64,000 nt of DNA, taken from Cellvibrio sp. KY-GH-1 (GTDB lineage Bacteria > Pseudomonadota > Gammaproteobacteria > Pseudomonadales > Cellvibrionaceae). Shown piece after piece: positions 38,183-46,502 of this stretch. The notes below the pieces were generated by a model that worked only from the letters and a program-made list of their open reading frames with translations, was not told the origin of the DNA and searched no databases. The stretch lies in NCBI RefSeq assembly GCF_008806975.1, contig NZ_CP031728.1, positions 4,051,501 through 4,115,500 on the forward strand. Direction: 5' to 3'. Every line of letters begins with the position of its first letter. Position 1 is the stretch's first letter. The translations under genes were made by a program, and so were the position numbers.

Positions 38183-38759
38183 TTGGCTTTCTTTGATATA
38201 TGGATTTTCATATATATTGATAAGTGTATATTTCTAATGAGAAATGAACAAGTTGTTAGTTTGTAAAGGCGATCGTTTTTCGTATTTTGAGCGGTATATT
38301 GCTCAAAATTTCGAGTTGCGGCTAAATATGAACAATATATTGCTCATGTTGAACTGAAAGCAGGTTGCCCCAGTTTCGGTAGGTTTGGAGCGTATTCAGT
38401 GGGCAAAAGAGACTGTCAAAATTGAATTCAAAGAAAGTCTGGAATTTCCTCAGCCTTATCGGCGAATGGGTTTTTGGAAACTCAAGTGATCTTCAATTGG
38501 ACAAACATGCTGAAACTCGGGCTGGGCGCAAAGTTATTTCGCTCGCGTCAAAGATTTGGAAGCGTTTCGCGTGGGTTTATTAAGTGCAATAGAAAAAAGG
38601 CATAGCCCGTCAGAGCAGAAATTAAAAATGCGTAGCCGCTATACCAACAAACCATTTGTGGTGGATGAAGCACAAAGGTCTATAACCGTTACCGGTTATG
38701 GCTCGGGTCGCAATGCTCAGCAAGTGTATTTCTATTGAGTGGGTTGCTAATAAGATAAT
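38183..38759. other. 577-base gap: ars promoter, then a probable decayed gene
   Basis: The left end holds the ars operator and promoter. From about 38400 to 38738 codon-like plus-strand pieces in different frames (for example LDKHAETRAGRKVISLASK and, in another frame, FRVGLLSAIEKRHSPSEQK) suggest a gene broken by frameshifts. No intact frame is supported. The region 38285-38350 is AT-rich with repeated ATATTGCTCA. Confidence 0.4.
38196..38215. promoter_or_regulatory. Palindromic operator upstream of arsR
   Basis: ATATATG-GATTTT-CATATAT is a perfect 7-bp palindrome with a 6-base spacer, 20 bases before the arsR start codon. Its size, AT-richness and place fit an ArsR-type operator overlapping the promoter. 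Confidence 0.65.
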
Positions 38760-40436
38760 TTAGAGAGCCCTGCAAGGCTTCACCATATCCAAATTGTCCC
38801 GGTAGACGTTGGTGCTGATATTGAGCAGGCCGAGCGTTGTGTGGAACAGATTGTCATGGGAGTAGGCTTTGGTGGTTGAGCGTTGCAGACATTGGCTATC
38901 TATTGCGTTGGCCCGCGTGAAACCTTCAGAAAACCAAAATAAAAAAGGCACGTGCTTTTGTTCCTTGGGCGCAAACCGATAAGGCATGCCATGCAAATAG
39001 AGGCCGTTTTCACCGAGTGATTCGCCGTGATCCGAAAGATAAATAAAAGCCGTGTTGTATTGAGGTGATTGTTGTTTCAACCATTCGATGGCGCTATTTA
39101 AAAAATAGTCGGTATAGTGAATGGTGTTGTCATAAGCATTGATCACTTCTTCTTTGCTGCAATTATGTAATTGGTTGGTGTTGCAAACCGGTGTGAAAGT
39201 GGCAAAACCTTTTGGGTAGCGATCCGCGTAGTCAGGGCCGTGACTGCCTTTTTGATGCAGGACAATGACTTTATCGCGTGAACTCATTGCAGCCAGTTTT
39301 TTGTCGAGGTCGTGCAGCAGTATTTCATCGAAACATTCAACGTCGGTGCAATGATCCGGCAGCGCTAAATGTTGGACATCTTCATAGTCAACGCGATTAC
39401 ACGTGCCTTTACAACTGGAGTTGTTATCGCGCCATAGCACATCGATGCCTGCATGTTTAATCACGTCCAATAAACCTTCCTGTGCTTTTGCCTTGCTATC
39501 CGAATAACCTGCTCTGCCTAATGCGGAAAACATACACGGCACTGATACAGCGGTTTCAGTACCACAGGACGTAACATTGGAAAAATTAATAATTGATTGG
39601 CGTGCTAGCAAAGGATTGGTTTGACGCGAATAGCCGTTTGTTGAGAAATGATCAGCACGTGCGGTTTCTCCAACAACCAGTACCAATAATGTCGGTTTGC
39701 TGAGCGATTTTCCGAGTGCGTTGATGGCAGCATCATGCTCAATAGGTGCAACAACAGTGGCGTTTCCACGGTTGGAAAAAAAGGATGCGGTGGCGTAAAC
39801 CACATTGAGCGGATTAGCCATTTGGCGAATATTTTTGTGATTGCGAAAAAATGATGCGTAATCTGCTGACATACATAAAATCAGTAGCACGCTGGTGATT
39901 AATGCTGCCCCAGTGAATTTTAATTTTCTTACAAGTTCTTGTTTAAAGCCGAGAAAATCTATGTTTAGCCTGAAAATCGTGAGCGTCGGGATTACGCCTA
40001 GTACCGCGATATAGAGAATCAGTTTTGCATTGATTAGATTTTTCGTTTCAGAAAAATCTGTTTCCATCGCATTCTGGATCATCAAACGGTGAATCACTAC
40101 CCCGTAGGCATCCATAAAATATGCGGTGCTTCCGGCAACAATTAATAAAAATGCTAATAGCGGTTTGCCAAGGTAAGGCAGTGTTATCAGCGAAATAAAA
40201 ATAAAGTTTAATAGCCAGAGTACGAGGCCGATATTTAGCAGGAAAAATACGCCTCTGATGCTGGATAAATCGATGATGGCGATGGCGGCGTTAAAAAAAG
40301 CCAGGTTATAGAAGGCAACCAATAAAAATGAAATGGACAATGAAAGTCCAACACTGCCAATTTTTTCCGGGATATGGGCATTTGTCGCTGCGGATGAAAA
40401 TAACGCAAGCTTTTTGAGTGAAAACTCCAGATTCAT
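38760..40436 (-). CDS. eptA: Lipid A phosphoethanolamine transferase (EptA/MCR family)
   Basis: This 558-residue inner-membrane enzyme has five N-terminal helices (to about residue 175) and a periplasmic sulfatase-fold domain. Metal and catalytic positions are visible: VVGETARADHFS, the Thr nucleophile in CGTETAVSVPCMFS, LHQKGSHGPDY and the closing YLSDHGESLGENGLYLHGMPY. Six or more cysteines fit the conserved disulfides. It moves phosphoethanolamine onto lipid A phosphates and lowers binding of cationic peptides such as polymyxin. It overlaps the PAP2 gene upstream by four bases. Confidence 0.93.
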   Translation of the reverse strand: MNLEFSLKKLALFSSAATNAHIPEKIGSVGLSLSISFLLVAFYNLAFFNAAIAIIDLSSIRGVFFLLNIGLVLWLLNFIFISLITLPYLGKPLLAFLLIVAGSTAYFMDAYGVVIHRLMIQNAMETDFSETKNLINAKLILYIAVLGVIPTLTIFRLNIDFLGFKQELVRKLKFTGAALITSVLLILCMSADYASFFRNHKNIRQMANPLNVVYATASFFSNRGNATVVAPIEHDAAINALGKSLSKPTLLVLVVGETARADHFSTNGYSRQTNPLLARQSIINFSNVTSCGTETAVSVPCMFSALGRAGYSDSKAKAQEGLLDVIKHAGIDVLWRDNNSSCKGTCNRVDYEDVQHLALPDHCTDVECFDEILLHDLDKKLAAMSSRDKVIVLHQKGSHGPDYADRYPKGFATFTPVCNTNQLHNCSKEEVINAYDNTIHYTDYFLNSAIEWLKQQSPQYNTAFIYLSDHGESLGENGLYLHGMPYRFAPKEQKHVPFLFWFSEGFTRANAIDSQCLQRSTTKAYSHDNLFHTTLGLLNISTNVYRDNLDMVKPCRAL

Positions 40437-41155
40437 TGTAATTCTCCCACGGTCATAGGCGCATTCTGCGGAATGCGCGGCAGTTCAAAAAAAATGAGAT
40501 AAAGGGAGAGTGAGCAGAACCAACAGATGGCGAGTGTCCATAAATCGTGAGATAAAAAATGGGCGCCGCGAATTTGTTGGGCGATTCCAAATACAAGGCC
40601 TGCCAAGAGCGCTATTGCCAAGCCCAGCCAGCGTAGTGGCGATTGAAAAGAGAGGCCGAAAAAATACAGTGCAATCCAGCTGTATCCAGCACTGGCATGA
40701 CCTGCGGGAAAGCAGCCATCTCCGTTGCGTTGAATTAATTGCTGGACAACATTGATGTAGGGTAAATGCCCGCCATAAATGTCAAACTCCCAGGGGCAGG
40801 AAATAGCGAGGGATGCCTTAAGGGCACTCACCAACAAACTGCTGCCCAGTAGTGCCAGCAGGAGGTACCCAAGTGGTTTACGCAGACCTGCCCAGGGTAA
40901 ATAACACCAGCTGGCGATTAGTGCTCCCAAAACGAAAAGTGCAAGCGAAATGGAGAGGTTGCGCCCGCCCTTATGCAGTAGGTTTTCTGTTAACCATGCG
41001 TTTTTCCACAACCATGTATTGCCTTGCAGCTGATATAAATAGTCTGCAACAACCTTATCAAGATTAAAAATAATAATGACCGCCGTTAGGACGGCCAGAC
41101 TATAAACCGGATACTGGTAGTGATATTTCAGGAATGGTGCCTGTTCCACTCTCAT
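40433..41155 (-). CDS. PAP2-family membrane phosphatase
   Basis: This 240-residue protein has six hydrophobic helices and the three PAP2 motifs: the KASLAISCPWE segment (motif 1 region), CFPAGHASAGYSW (motif 2) and RGAHFLSHDLWT (motif 3). Members remove phosphate from lipid phosphates such as undecaprenyl pyrophosphate or lipid A. Being translationally coupled to eptA, it may dephosphorylate lipid A or recycle the diacylglycerol by-product. The promoter lies in the 146-base divergent gap. Confidence 0.9.
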   Translation of the reverse strand: MRVEQAPFLKYHYQYPVYSLAVLTAVIIIFNLDKVVADYLYQLQGNTWLWKNAWLTENLLHKGGRNLSISLALFVLGALIASWCYLPWAGLRKPLGYLLLALLGSSLLVSALKASLAISCPWEFDIYGGHLPYINVVQQLIQRNGDGCFPAGHASAGYSWIALYFFGLSFQSPLRWLGLAIALLAGLVFGIAQQIRGAHFLSHDLWTLAICWFCSLSLYLIFFELPRIPQNAPMTVGELQ

Positions 41156-41301
41156 AATTTGGGAATTCCTATAAGTACTGCGGTTATCCTAGGGGGCAAA
41201 ACTTAAGGGAAACTTAGCAACGCTATTTCAATGGCAGAAAAGTGACGTTTATGCCCTTATAATGTTAGGTGTAATGAAGAAATTGGTTATAAAAAAACAT
41301 A

Positions 41302-42447
41302 ATGAAAACCCCGATATTTAATATCCACGACCTGATTCTGGTGCTTACCCTGGCGGTTTGCGTGCTACTGGTTATTTTTCAGTGGTTGCTTTCCAAACAA
41401 AAAACCAGCGCTTCCTGGTTGCTGAGCGGCTTTTTTGTAGGCGTGGGTGTAACGGCGCTGTGCAACTTACTCTTGTGGAATGATTACATTCAGAGCGATG
41501 CAGCCCCCGCGAAGATATTGCTCTCGAGTTTGCTGGCTACGGCTGTAGTGGGGAAAAGCGTGTGCCTCTATTTTTACGTGGTGGCGATTACGCGTGCGCA
41601 ATTCCAATGGCGGTGGCCTTATGCTTTGCATGGGATAACGCTGTTTGCGATGATGGTATTGATTGCGGCTGCTGATCTGGATTCAGATCGCTTGCGATTT
41701 TTAATCACTAGTGATTCTGAAGCCCGCGTGCGCATCACCAATTTTTTCTGGCATTACCTGAAAACCCTGCCCGTGGTTTATGCGCTCGCGGCCGTCTGGG
41801 TAGCCTTGCAGTACAAACAACAATTAAAAGAATTTTATTCCACTTTTAGTTTGCAGGCGCCACTCTGGTTGTTGCTATTGACGCTGGGCTTTGCATTAAA
41901 TTGGAGTTGGTCGCTGGTGGTGCATGTGTTGGGGCAATCGGTGGGTATCCAATTAGCGGATATGTTTGGTATTGCCGATAACTACATTACCTTTTTATTG
42001 GTCAATGCGCTCTTTGTGTACAGCTTGTTGTATGCCCATGAATTATTGGGCACCAAGGAAAAGCCGGCGGAAAAAGAAACGGCGGCTGTTGCAGAAATTT
42101 CGCCTGATGCCATAGAGCGCATTCGTCGCACTATGGAAGACCAGCAGTTGTACTTAACGCAAAACCTAAATATCGAAGAGTTTGCCAAGCATGTGGGCAT
42201 TCATTACCGCGAGGTTTCCAGCATCATCAACAAACACTTCAATACTAATTTCTTTGAGTTTGTGAATGAGTATCGCGTGAATAAAGCCAAGCAAATGCTG
42301 GTGGATAAAAATTTTGCCGATATGACGATTCTGGATATTTTGCTGGAATCCGGTTTTAACAGTAAGTCGTCATTTCACCGGTTTTTTAAACGTTATACGG
42401 GAATGTCGGCGGCGGATTTCAGGAAACAGAATTTGAATCCCCCCTAA
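41302..42447 (+). CDS. Membrane-bound AraC-family regulator
   Basis: This 381-residue protein has seven hydrophobic helices in its first 250 residues and a C-terminal AraC DNA-binding domain (LTQNLNIEEFAKHVGIHYREV, then TILDILLESGFNSKSSFHRF with FKRYTGMSAADFRKQ). It likely senses a membrane or periplasmic cue and acts on DNA from the membrane. It is divergent from the PAP2-eptA operon, its probable target. The last codons and stop (NLNPP*) lie in the repeat that begins at 42436, so the C-terminus has been altered by that insertion. Confidence 0.9.
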   Translation: MKTPIFNIHDLILVLTLAVCVLLVIFQWLLSKQKTSASWLLSGFFVGVGVTALCNLLLWNDYIQSDAAPAKILLSSLLATAVVGKSVCLYFYVVAITRAQFQWRWPYALHGITLFAMMVLIAAADLDSDRLRFLITSDSEARVRITNFFWHYLKTLPVVYALAAVWVALQYKQQLKEFYSTFSLQAPLWLLLLTLGFALNWSWSLVVHVLGQSVGIQLADMFGIADNYITFLLVNALFVYSLLYAHELLGTKEKPAEKETAAVAEISPDAIERIRRTMEDQQLYLTQNLNIEEFAKHVGIHYREVSSIINKHFNTNFFEFVNEYRVNKAKQMLVDKNFADMTILDILLESGFNSKSSFHRFFKRYTGMSAADFRKQNLNPP

Positions 42448-42614
42448 CCCCCCTTTTGCAAAGGGGGAATTCGGTGCGCATTTCGAATTTAGTAGAAATC
42501 GTTTTACGTTCGCACTTCGAACTTATGTCTGGATTGATATTAATCTCAACGTAAATAGCCCAAAATTAGCACGATCAAGTTCCCCCCTTTGCAATAGGGG
42601 GGTTAGGGGCGATT
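42436..42614. repeat. MITE-like repeat, copy 1, flanking the DUF559 gene
   Basis: This 179-base unit starts AATCCCCCCTAACCCCCC and ends in the inverted form TAGGGGGGTTAGGGGCGATT. The core (CGCATTTCGAA ... GTAGAAATCG ... CGTAAATAGCCCAAAATTAGC) matches 43017-43195 almost base for base in the same orientation. Its ends supply stop codons to both neighbours. Confidence 0.9.
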
Positions 42615-42971
42615 AAGCCTTTCAGTAACTACCGAAAAAATTTTTTCTATAACGCGCTCAAGTTCAAAGATAACCTGCCTATTATCAAACCTAATCACTA
42701 GCAATCCCATAGCTTCCATCATCCTATCTCTTTCTTTATCTTGCGCTTGGTGCTCAGGTAATAAATGTTGTGATCCATCTAATTCAATTACCAGCATGGC
42801 CGCAGCTGAATAGAAATCAGCAATATAAGCGCCAATTGGTTTTTGACGATAAAACTGAACACCTAGTATTTGTTTACGTCGCAATCGCGACCAGAGAATT
42901 TGTTCAGCATCAGTCATACTGCTGCGGAGTGTACGTGAGAAGGGTTTAATAGTTCTGTTATAGGGGAGCAT
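42603..42971 (-). CDS. DUF559 (Vsr-like) endonuclease-fold protein
   Basis: This 122-residue protein shows the DUF559 pattern: LRSSMTDAEQILWSRLRRKQ, FYRQKPIGAYIADFYS, then LVIELDGSQH with the catalytic-type Asp and Glu of the PD-(D/E)xK/Vsr fold, and a closing VIRFDNRQV. The function of the family is not established; it is related to very-short-patch repair nucleases. Its TAA stop lies inside the right end of repeat copy 1, and copy 2 lies 45 bases upstream of its start, so gene and repeats look like one mobile unit. Confidence 0.92.
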   Translation of the reverse strand: MLPYNRTIKPFSRTLRSSMTDAEQILWSRLRRKQILGVQFYRQKPIGAYIADFYSAAAMLVIELDGSQHLLPEHQAQDKERDRMMEAMGLLVIRFDNRQVIFELERVIEKIFSVVTERLNRP

Positions 42972-43016
42972 TGTTAAATCCTTTTAACGATTGTGATGTG
43001 GGATTATTGCATGTTT

Positions 43017-43195
43017 AATCACCCCTAGTCCTCTTTTTCAAAGGGGTGAATTTGATGCGCATTTCGAATCTAGTAGAAATCGTTTTACGTTCGCACTTCG
43101 AACTTATGTCTGGATTGGTATTAATCTCAACGTAAATAGCCCAAAATTAGCATAATCAAGTTCCCCCCTTTGAAAAAGGGGGGTTAGGGGGGATT
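43017..43195. repeat. MITE-like repeat, copy 2
   Basis: Second copy of the unit at 42436-42614, in direct orientation, with more decay at its left end (AATCACCCCTAGTCC) and an intact right end (GGGGGGTTAGGGGGGATT). It lies four bases from the stop of the first GH16 gene. Confidence 0.9.
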
Positions 43196-43198
43196 CAA

Positions 43199-44203
43199 TT
43201 ACTTTCTCCCGCGACCAGCAAGCAACAATCCACTCAATGCCAATAGTCCCCACAGCGGAATTGATCCCCCACCGCCTCCACCGCCAGAATTGCTCCCCGT
43301 TGTTGCGGTAGAACTCGCGGCTTTTGATGAAGCAGGGGCGCTGCTGGCCATTGAACTGCTAGCTGCGCTTGAACTTGCTACGGAACTGGAGCTTGCCACC
43401 GAACTGGCGCTGGAACTGCTGGCAGGTTCATCGGCTGGTGGTGTGCCGGCATAGCCCATGGCATTTTCTTTAGTGAGTGCGAGTACCAGTATGCCATTTT
43501 TTACCAGCGCATTTTCCGGTGCAAAATCCACACGGTTGCCATCAAAACTCCAGTTGGCTTTGCTCCAACGGCTGGTGTCAAAGGTATCAAAGTCATCGCG
43601 CCAGCCCGCTTCAAAACTTTTTGTGGTTGCGTTGTAAGTTTTGTAGTCGATGTAATTCACGAATTGATACACGGGTAATACAGAATCATTCCAGGCTCCA
43701 ACCCATTCGGCCGATTCGGATGACCAGATATTGAAACGCAAACTTTGTGCATTGGTGAGGCTGGTGACGGTGCTGGTTCCGATAATACGGCGCACTTCAA
43801 CGCCATCCACAAACCAGGCCACGTAATCGGGGGTCCATTCCAAGACATAGGTGTGGTAGGCATCGGCGAGCGATTGCGGCGCCGTGTGGACTTGCTCCGT
43901 GTGGAGGGTGGGACGCGAGCTGCCGAGAATCACATTGCTCTGCCATTGGGTTGCATTATTTTTACCGAAGACTTCGATATCAATTTCTTCCCAAAACGTA
44001 TTGCCTATCTCTGATCCATTTTTGTAGGTGAAGAAGGTGGATAAAACCCCGCTCGCGTTGGCGACTCGCATGCGCATTTCGTAGCGACCATAGAGATAGC
44101 TTTGATTTGAAAAGATCTCTGCACCTTTGTAAGACTTGGCGGTGGTGACGCCGGCGGCAAGACTTGCACACAGGGCAAGAAGGAAAATCGAAATACGGCG
44201 CAT
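43199..44203 (-). CDS. GH16 beta-glucanase, circularly permuted, with GlyGly-CTERM-like anchor
   Basis: This 334-residue enzyme has a signal peptide (to about 22). The mature chain starts at SYKGAEIFSNQSYLYGRYEM, normally the middle of a lichenase, runs through the catalytic EEIDIEVFG (Glu73, Asp75, Glu77), and ends with WRDDFDTFDTSRWSKANWSF and ENALVKNGILVLALTKE, which is the N-terminal part of ordinary GH16 lichenases. This order matches the natural circular permutation known for Fibrobacter 1,3-1,4-beta-glucanase. A polyserine linker follows, then SGGGGGGGSIPLWG, a hydrophobic helix and RGRK, the layout of a GlyGly-CTERM surface-sorting tail. It hydrolyses mixed-linkage glucan. Confidence 0.9.
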   Translation of the reverse strand: MRRISIFLLALCASLAAGVTTAKSYKGAEIFSNQSYLYGRYEMRMRVANASGVLSTFFTYKNGSEIGNTFWEEIDIEVFGKNNATQWQSNVILGSSRPTLHTEQVHTAPQSLADAYHTYVLEWTPDYVAWFVDGVEVRRIIGTSTVTSLTNAQSLRFNIWSSESAEWVGAWNDSVLPVYQFVNYIDYKTYNATTKSFEAGWRDDFDTFDTSRWSKANWSFDGNRVDFAPENALVKNGILVLALTKENAMGYAGTPPADEPASSSSASSVASSSSVASSSAASSSMASSAPASSKAASSTATTGSNSGGGGGGGSIPLWGLLALSGLLLAGRGRK

Positions 44204-44325
44204 GCTTGTTACCTCGTTGACTCGGATGATACAAAACTCGATTGATTTATAAATAAAAACGGGGCCGGGGCCCTAATCATTTTCCCCAACCCCAAAGGCT
44301 GTAAAACACTGTTGTTTAGAAATTG

Positions 44326-45519
44326 CTAATTAATTTTAGTCAGTTTGATCCAATCAATATTAAATCCGCCGCTGTTGGCATAAATCGCCAGATTTTGTGT
44401 GCCCGCATTTAAGTAGATATTGTGCGAGATAGTTTGGTAAGTCCCCCAGCCGCCGGTGTTGGGTACGCTAATGGTGCCCAAGCCAACGCCGTCGCGATCC
44501 AGGGTGAACTGTGCAGTGGTCAGCGCCGAGGCAACCCGGTATTCCACTTTGTAAGTGCCGGCTTGCGGGATGTTCACATTGCGGTATTTGAACCAGTCAC
44601 CCGCATCTATGTAACCCACCACGCCACCCGATACAGTCAAGCTACCGCCTACTTCGTTGTAGCTCTCTGCTTCAATATGGATACTGCTCGCCGCCGGCGC
44701 AGAACTTGATGAAGAACCGCCACTGGTTCCGGTATCTGCCGGTGGAGTGCCGGTATAACCCGTTTGGCCTTCGCGAGTCAGTGCCAGTACCAGTATGCCG
44801 TTTTTCACCACCACGTTATTGGGCTCAAAATCGGCGAGGTTTTCACCGAAGGTCCAGTTGGCTTTGTTCCAGCGATTGGTATCAAAGCTGTTGAAGTCAT
44901 CTCTCCAACCGGTGCCGAAGCTATTAGTGCCAGAGTTCCAAGGCTTGTAGTCGATGTAATTTACGAACTGGTAAACAGGCAGGATATTGGGATTCCAGGC
45001 CCCCACCCATTCGGCAATATTGGCCGCCCAGAGATTAAAGCGAATGTCCTGCGGGCTAGTCAGGCTGGTGACGAACTGGCCACCGTTGATGCGGCGTACC
45101 TGGGTGCCGTTCACGAACCAGGCAATGTAGCTGGGGGTCCATTCCAACACATAGGTGTTGTAACCATCGCCCAGCGAATAGGGCATGGTGTGCACGCCTT
45201 CGGTTTTGGTGGTGGGGCGATTGGTGCCGATAATCACATTGCTCTGCCATTGGGTGGCGTTGTTCTTACCGAAGATCTCGATATCGATTTCTTCCCAGAA
45301 CACCCCGGCTTGCTCGGAACCATTTTTGTAGGTGAAGAATGTGGAAAGCACGCCGCTGCCCTTGGCGACGCGCATGCGCATTTCATAGCGGCCGTATTTG
45401 TAGGTTTGCTTGGAGTAGATTTCCGCGGCCTTGTAAGGCTTGGCTTGGGCACTGGTGGTAAAGCAGATTGCGGTGGCGAGCATCAGCAGCGCACCGGTAA
45501 AACGGTTGAGATTGAACAT
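44326..45519 (-). CDS. GH16 beta-glucanase, circularly permuted, with CBM6
   Basis: This 397-residue paralogue has a signal peptide ending AQA. The catalytic domain has the same permuted order: KPYKAAEIYSKQTYKYGRYE first, catalytic EEIDIEIFG (Glu77, Asp79, Glu81), then WRDDFNSFDTNRWNKANWTF and VVVKNGILVLALTRE last. A short SSSS linker leads to a family 6 carbohydrate-binding module (HIEAESYNEVGG, YIDAGDWFKYRNVNIPQAG, FNIDWIKL). It lacks the sorting tail of its neighbour, so it is probably secreted free or bound to substrate. The two genes are tandem duplicates 122 bases apart with different C-terminal parts. Confidence 0.93.
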   Translation of the reverse strand: MFNLNRFTGALLMLATAICFTTSAQAKPYKAAEIYSKQTYKYGRYEMRMRVAKGSGVLSTFFTYKNGSEQAGVFWEEIDIEIFGKNNATQWQSNVIIGTNRPTTKTEGVHTMPYSLGDGYNTYVLEWTPSYIAWFVNGTQVRRINGGQFVTSLTSPQDIRFNLWAANIAEWVGAWNPNILPVYQFVNYIDYKPWNSGTNSFGTGWRDDFNSFDTNRWNKANWTFGENLADFEPNNVVVKNGILVLALTREGQTGYTGTPPADTGTSGGSSSSSAPAASSIHIEAESYNEVGGSLTVSGGVVGYIDAGDWFKYRNVNIPQAGTYKVEYRVASALTTAQFTLDRDGVGLGTISVPNTGGWGTYQTISHNIYLNAGTQNLAIYANSGGFNIDWIKLTKIN

Positions 45520-45935
45520 AGCGAGTACCTTTTATCTTTATTAGAAACGCTTGATGTCTGTAGAAAAAAGTCTGTAGCAGACACTTGTGGTTGAGTGGCA
45601 ACAACCGAATACCACAGTGCTTATGTTGCCGAGGTGCGAAACAGGCGTCGCACCAGTTTGCGCAGCTTGCGTAAAATGGTGCGGAGCAGTTTAGAGGTGG
45701 GAATTCTGGTGAGGGGATTCTGCGGTCTCTCTGGTTCGGGGCGCGGTTAAACCTCTGAGACTGTCGGAGACAGGGATGTCGACGACAAGCCCCCATGGAT
45801 GGGTTCACGGCGTGTCTCAGAGGTTTAACCGCGTCACGAGCAAGGCACTTAGAAGAGTAAAAATCGCTGCAACTTTTCCCAAACACGTCCGTAGATAGGA
45901 TTAACAACACGCAAATTGAAGGAAACCTGTGTCCA
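45520..45935. other. 416-base gap between GH16 and sigma-factor genes
   Basis: No gene is supported. It must hold the promoters for both divergent units. The clear feature is the long inverted repeat at 45742-45833; the rest is unremarkable. Confidence 0.5.
45742..45833. repeat. 92-base element with perfect 19-bp inverted ends
   Basis: CGCGGTTAAACCTCTGAGA (45742-45760) and its exact reverse complement (45815-45833) enclose 54 bases containing GGAGACAGGGATGTCGACGA and CCCATGGATGGGTTCACGG. The inner part resembles a dispersed palindromic repeat that I recall from other gammaproteobacterial genomes. It looks like a MITE or REP-type element. Confidence 0.85.
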
Positions 45936-46502
45936 ATGACGCTCGCTGACGATAACCAGGATGATCAGTTAATAAACCTGATTGCCCGCTGCGCCCTGCG
46001 CGACCAGGCTGCGCTGAAACAGCTTTTTGATCAGGTTGGCCCCTACCTGAATGCGGTCGCCTGGCGGATTTTGAAATCCTCCGACTTGAGTAATGAGGTG
46101 TTGCAGGAAGCCTTTCTGCAAATCTGGAATAACGCCGCCAGCTACCGGCCCCATCTGGCCAGGCCGCTGACCTGGATGGCCAGTATCACCCGCTACCGCG
46201 CGCTGGATCGGCTCGACAAGGAATCTCGCACCGGCAAACACACTCGCGCCTTGGAAGATGAGGAAGATTTTCCCGGTGGTGATGAACCTGAGCAGGCACT
46301 GGGCGCCAGCCAACTGCGTTTTCACCTGCACCAGTGCCTGACCACTCTGGGCGACAACATCAAACGCAGTATCGAGTTGGCCTACTTGCAGGGCTATTCG
46401 CGCGAGGAGATTGCGGAGAAATTGTCGACCAATGCCAACACAGTTAAATCCTGGCTCCACCGTGGCGCCGAGAGGTTGAGACTATGCCTAGAAACCAAAT
46501 GA
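45936..46502 (+). CDS. ECF RNA polymerase sigma factor
   Basis: This 188-residue sigma-70-family protein has region 2 (LIARCALRDQAALKQLFDQV, then SDLSNEVLQEAFLQIWNNA and LTWMASITRYRALDRL) and region 4 (AYLQGYSREEIAEKLSTN, then NTVKSWLHRGAERLR). Regions 1 and 3 are missing, as in extracytoplasmic-function types of the SigK/RpoE group. It overlaps the next gene, its probable anti-sigma factor, by 19 bases. Confidence 0.94.
   Translation: MTLADDNQDDQLINLIARCALRDQAALKQLFDQVGPYLNAVAWRILKSSDLSNEVLQEAFLQIWNNAASYRPHLARPLTWMASITRYRALDRLDKESRTGKHTRALEDEEDFPGGDEPEQALGASQLRFHLHQCLTTLGDNIKRSIELAYLQGYSREEIAEKLSTNANTVKSWLHRGAERLRLCLETK

Noticed and set aside
38556..38738. 60-codon plus frame before eptA
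   Set aside because: Looks like the tail of a gene broken by frameshifts; no intact start. Described only as part of the gap.
44764..45594. Long plus-strand frame (276 codons) opposite the CBM6-bearing GH16 gene
   Set aside because: It is the antisense of a clear GH16-CBM6 gene; its composition (Gly/Val/His-rich, no domains) is that of a shadow frame in GC-rich coding DNA.
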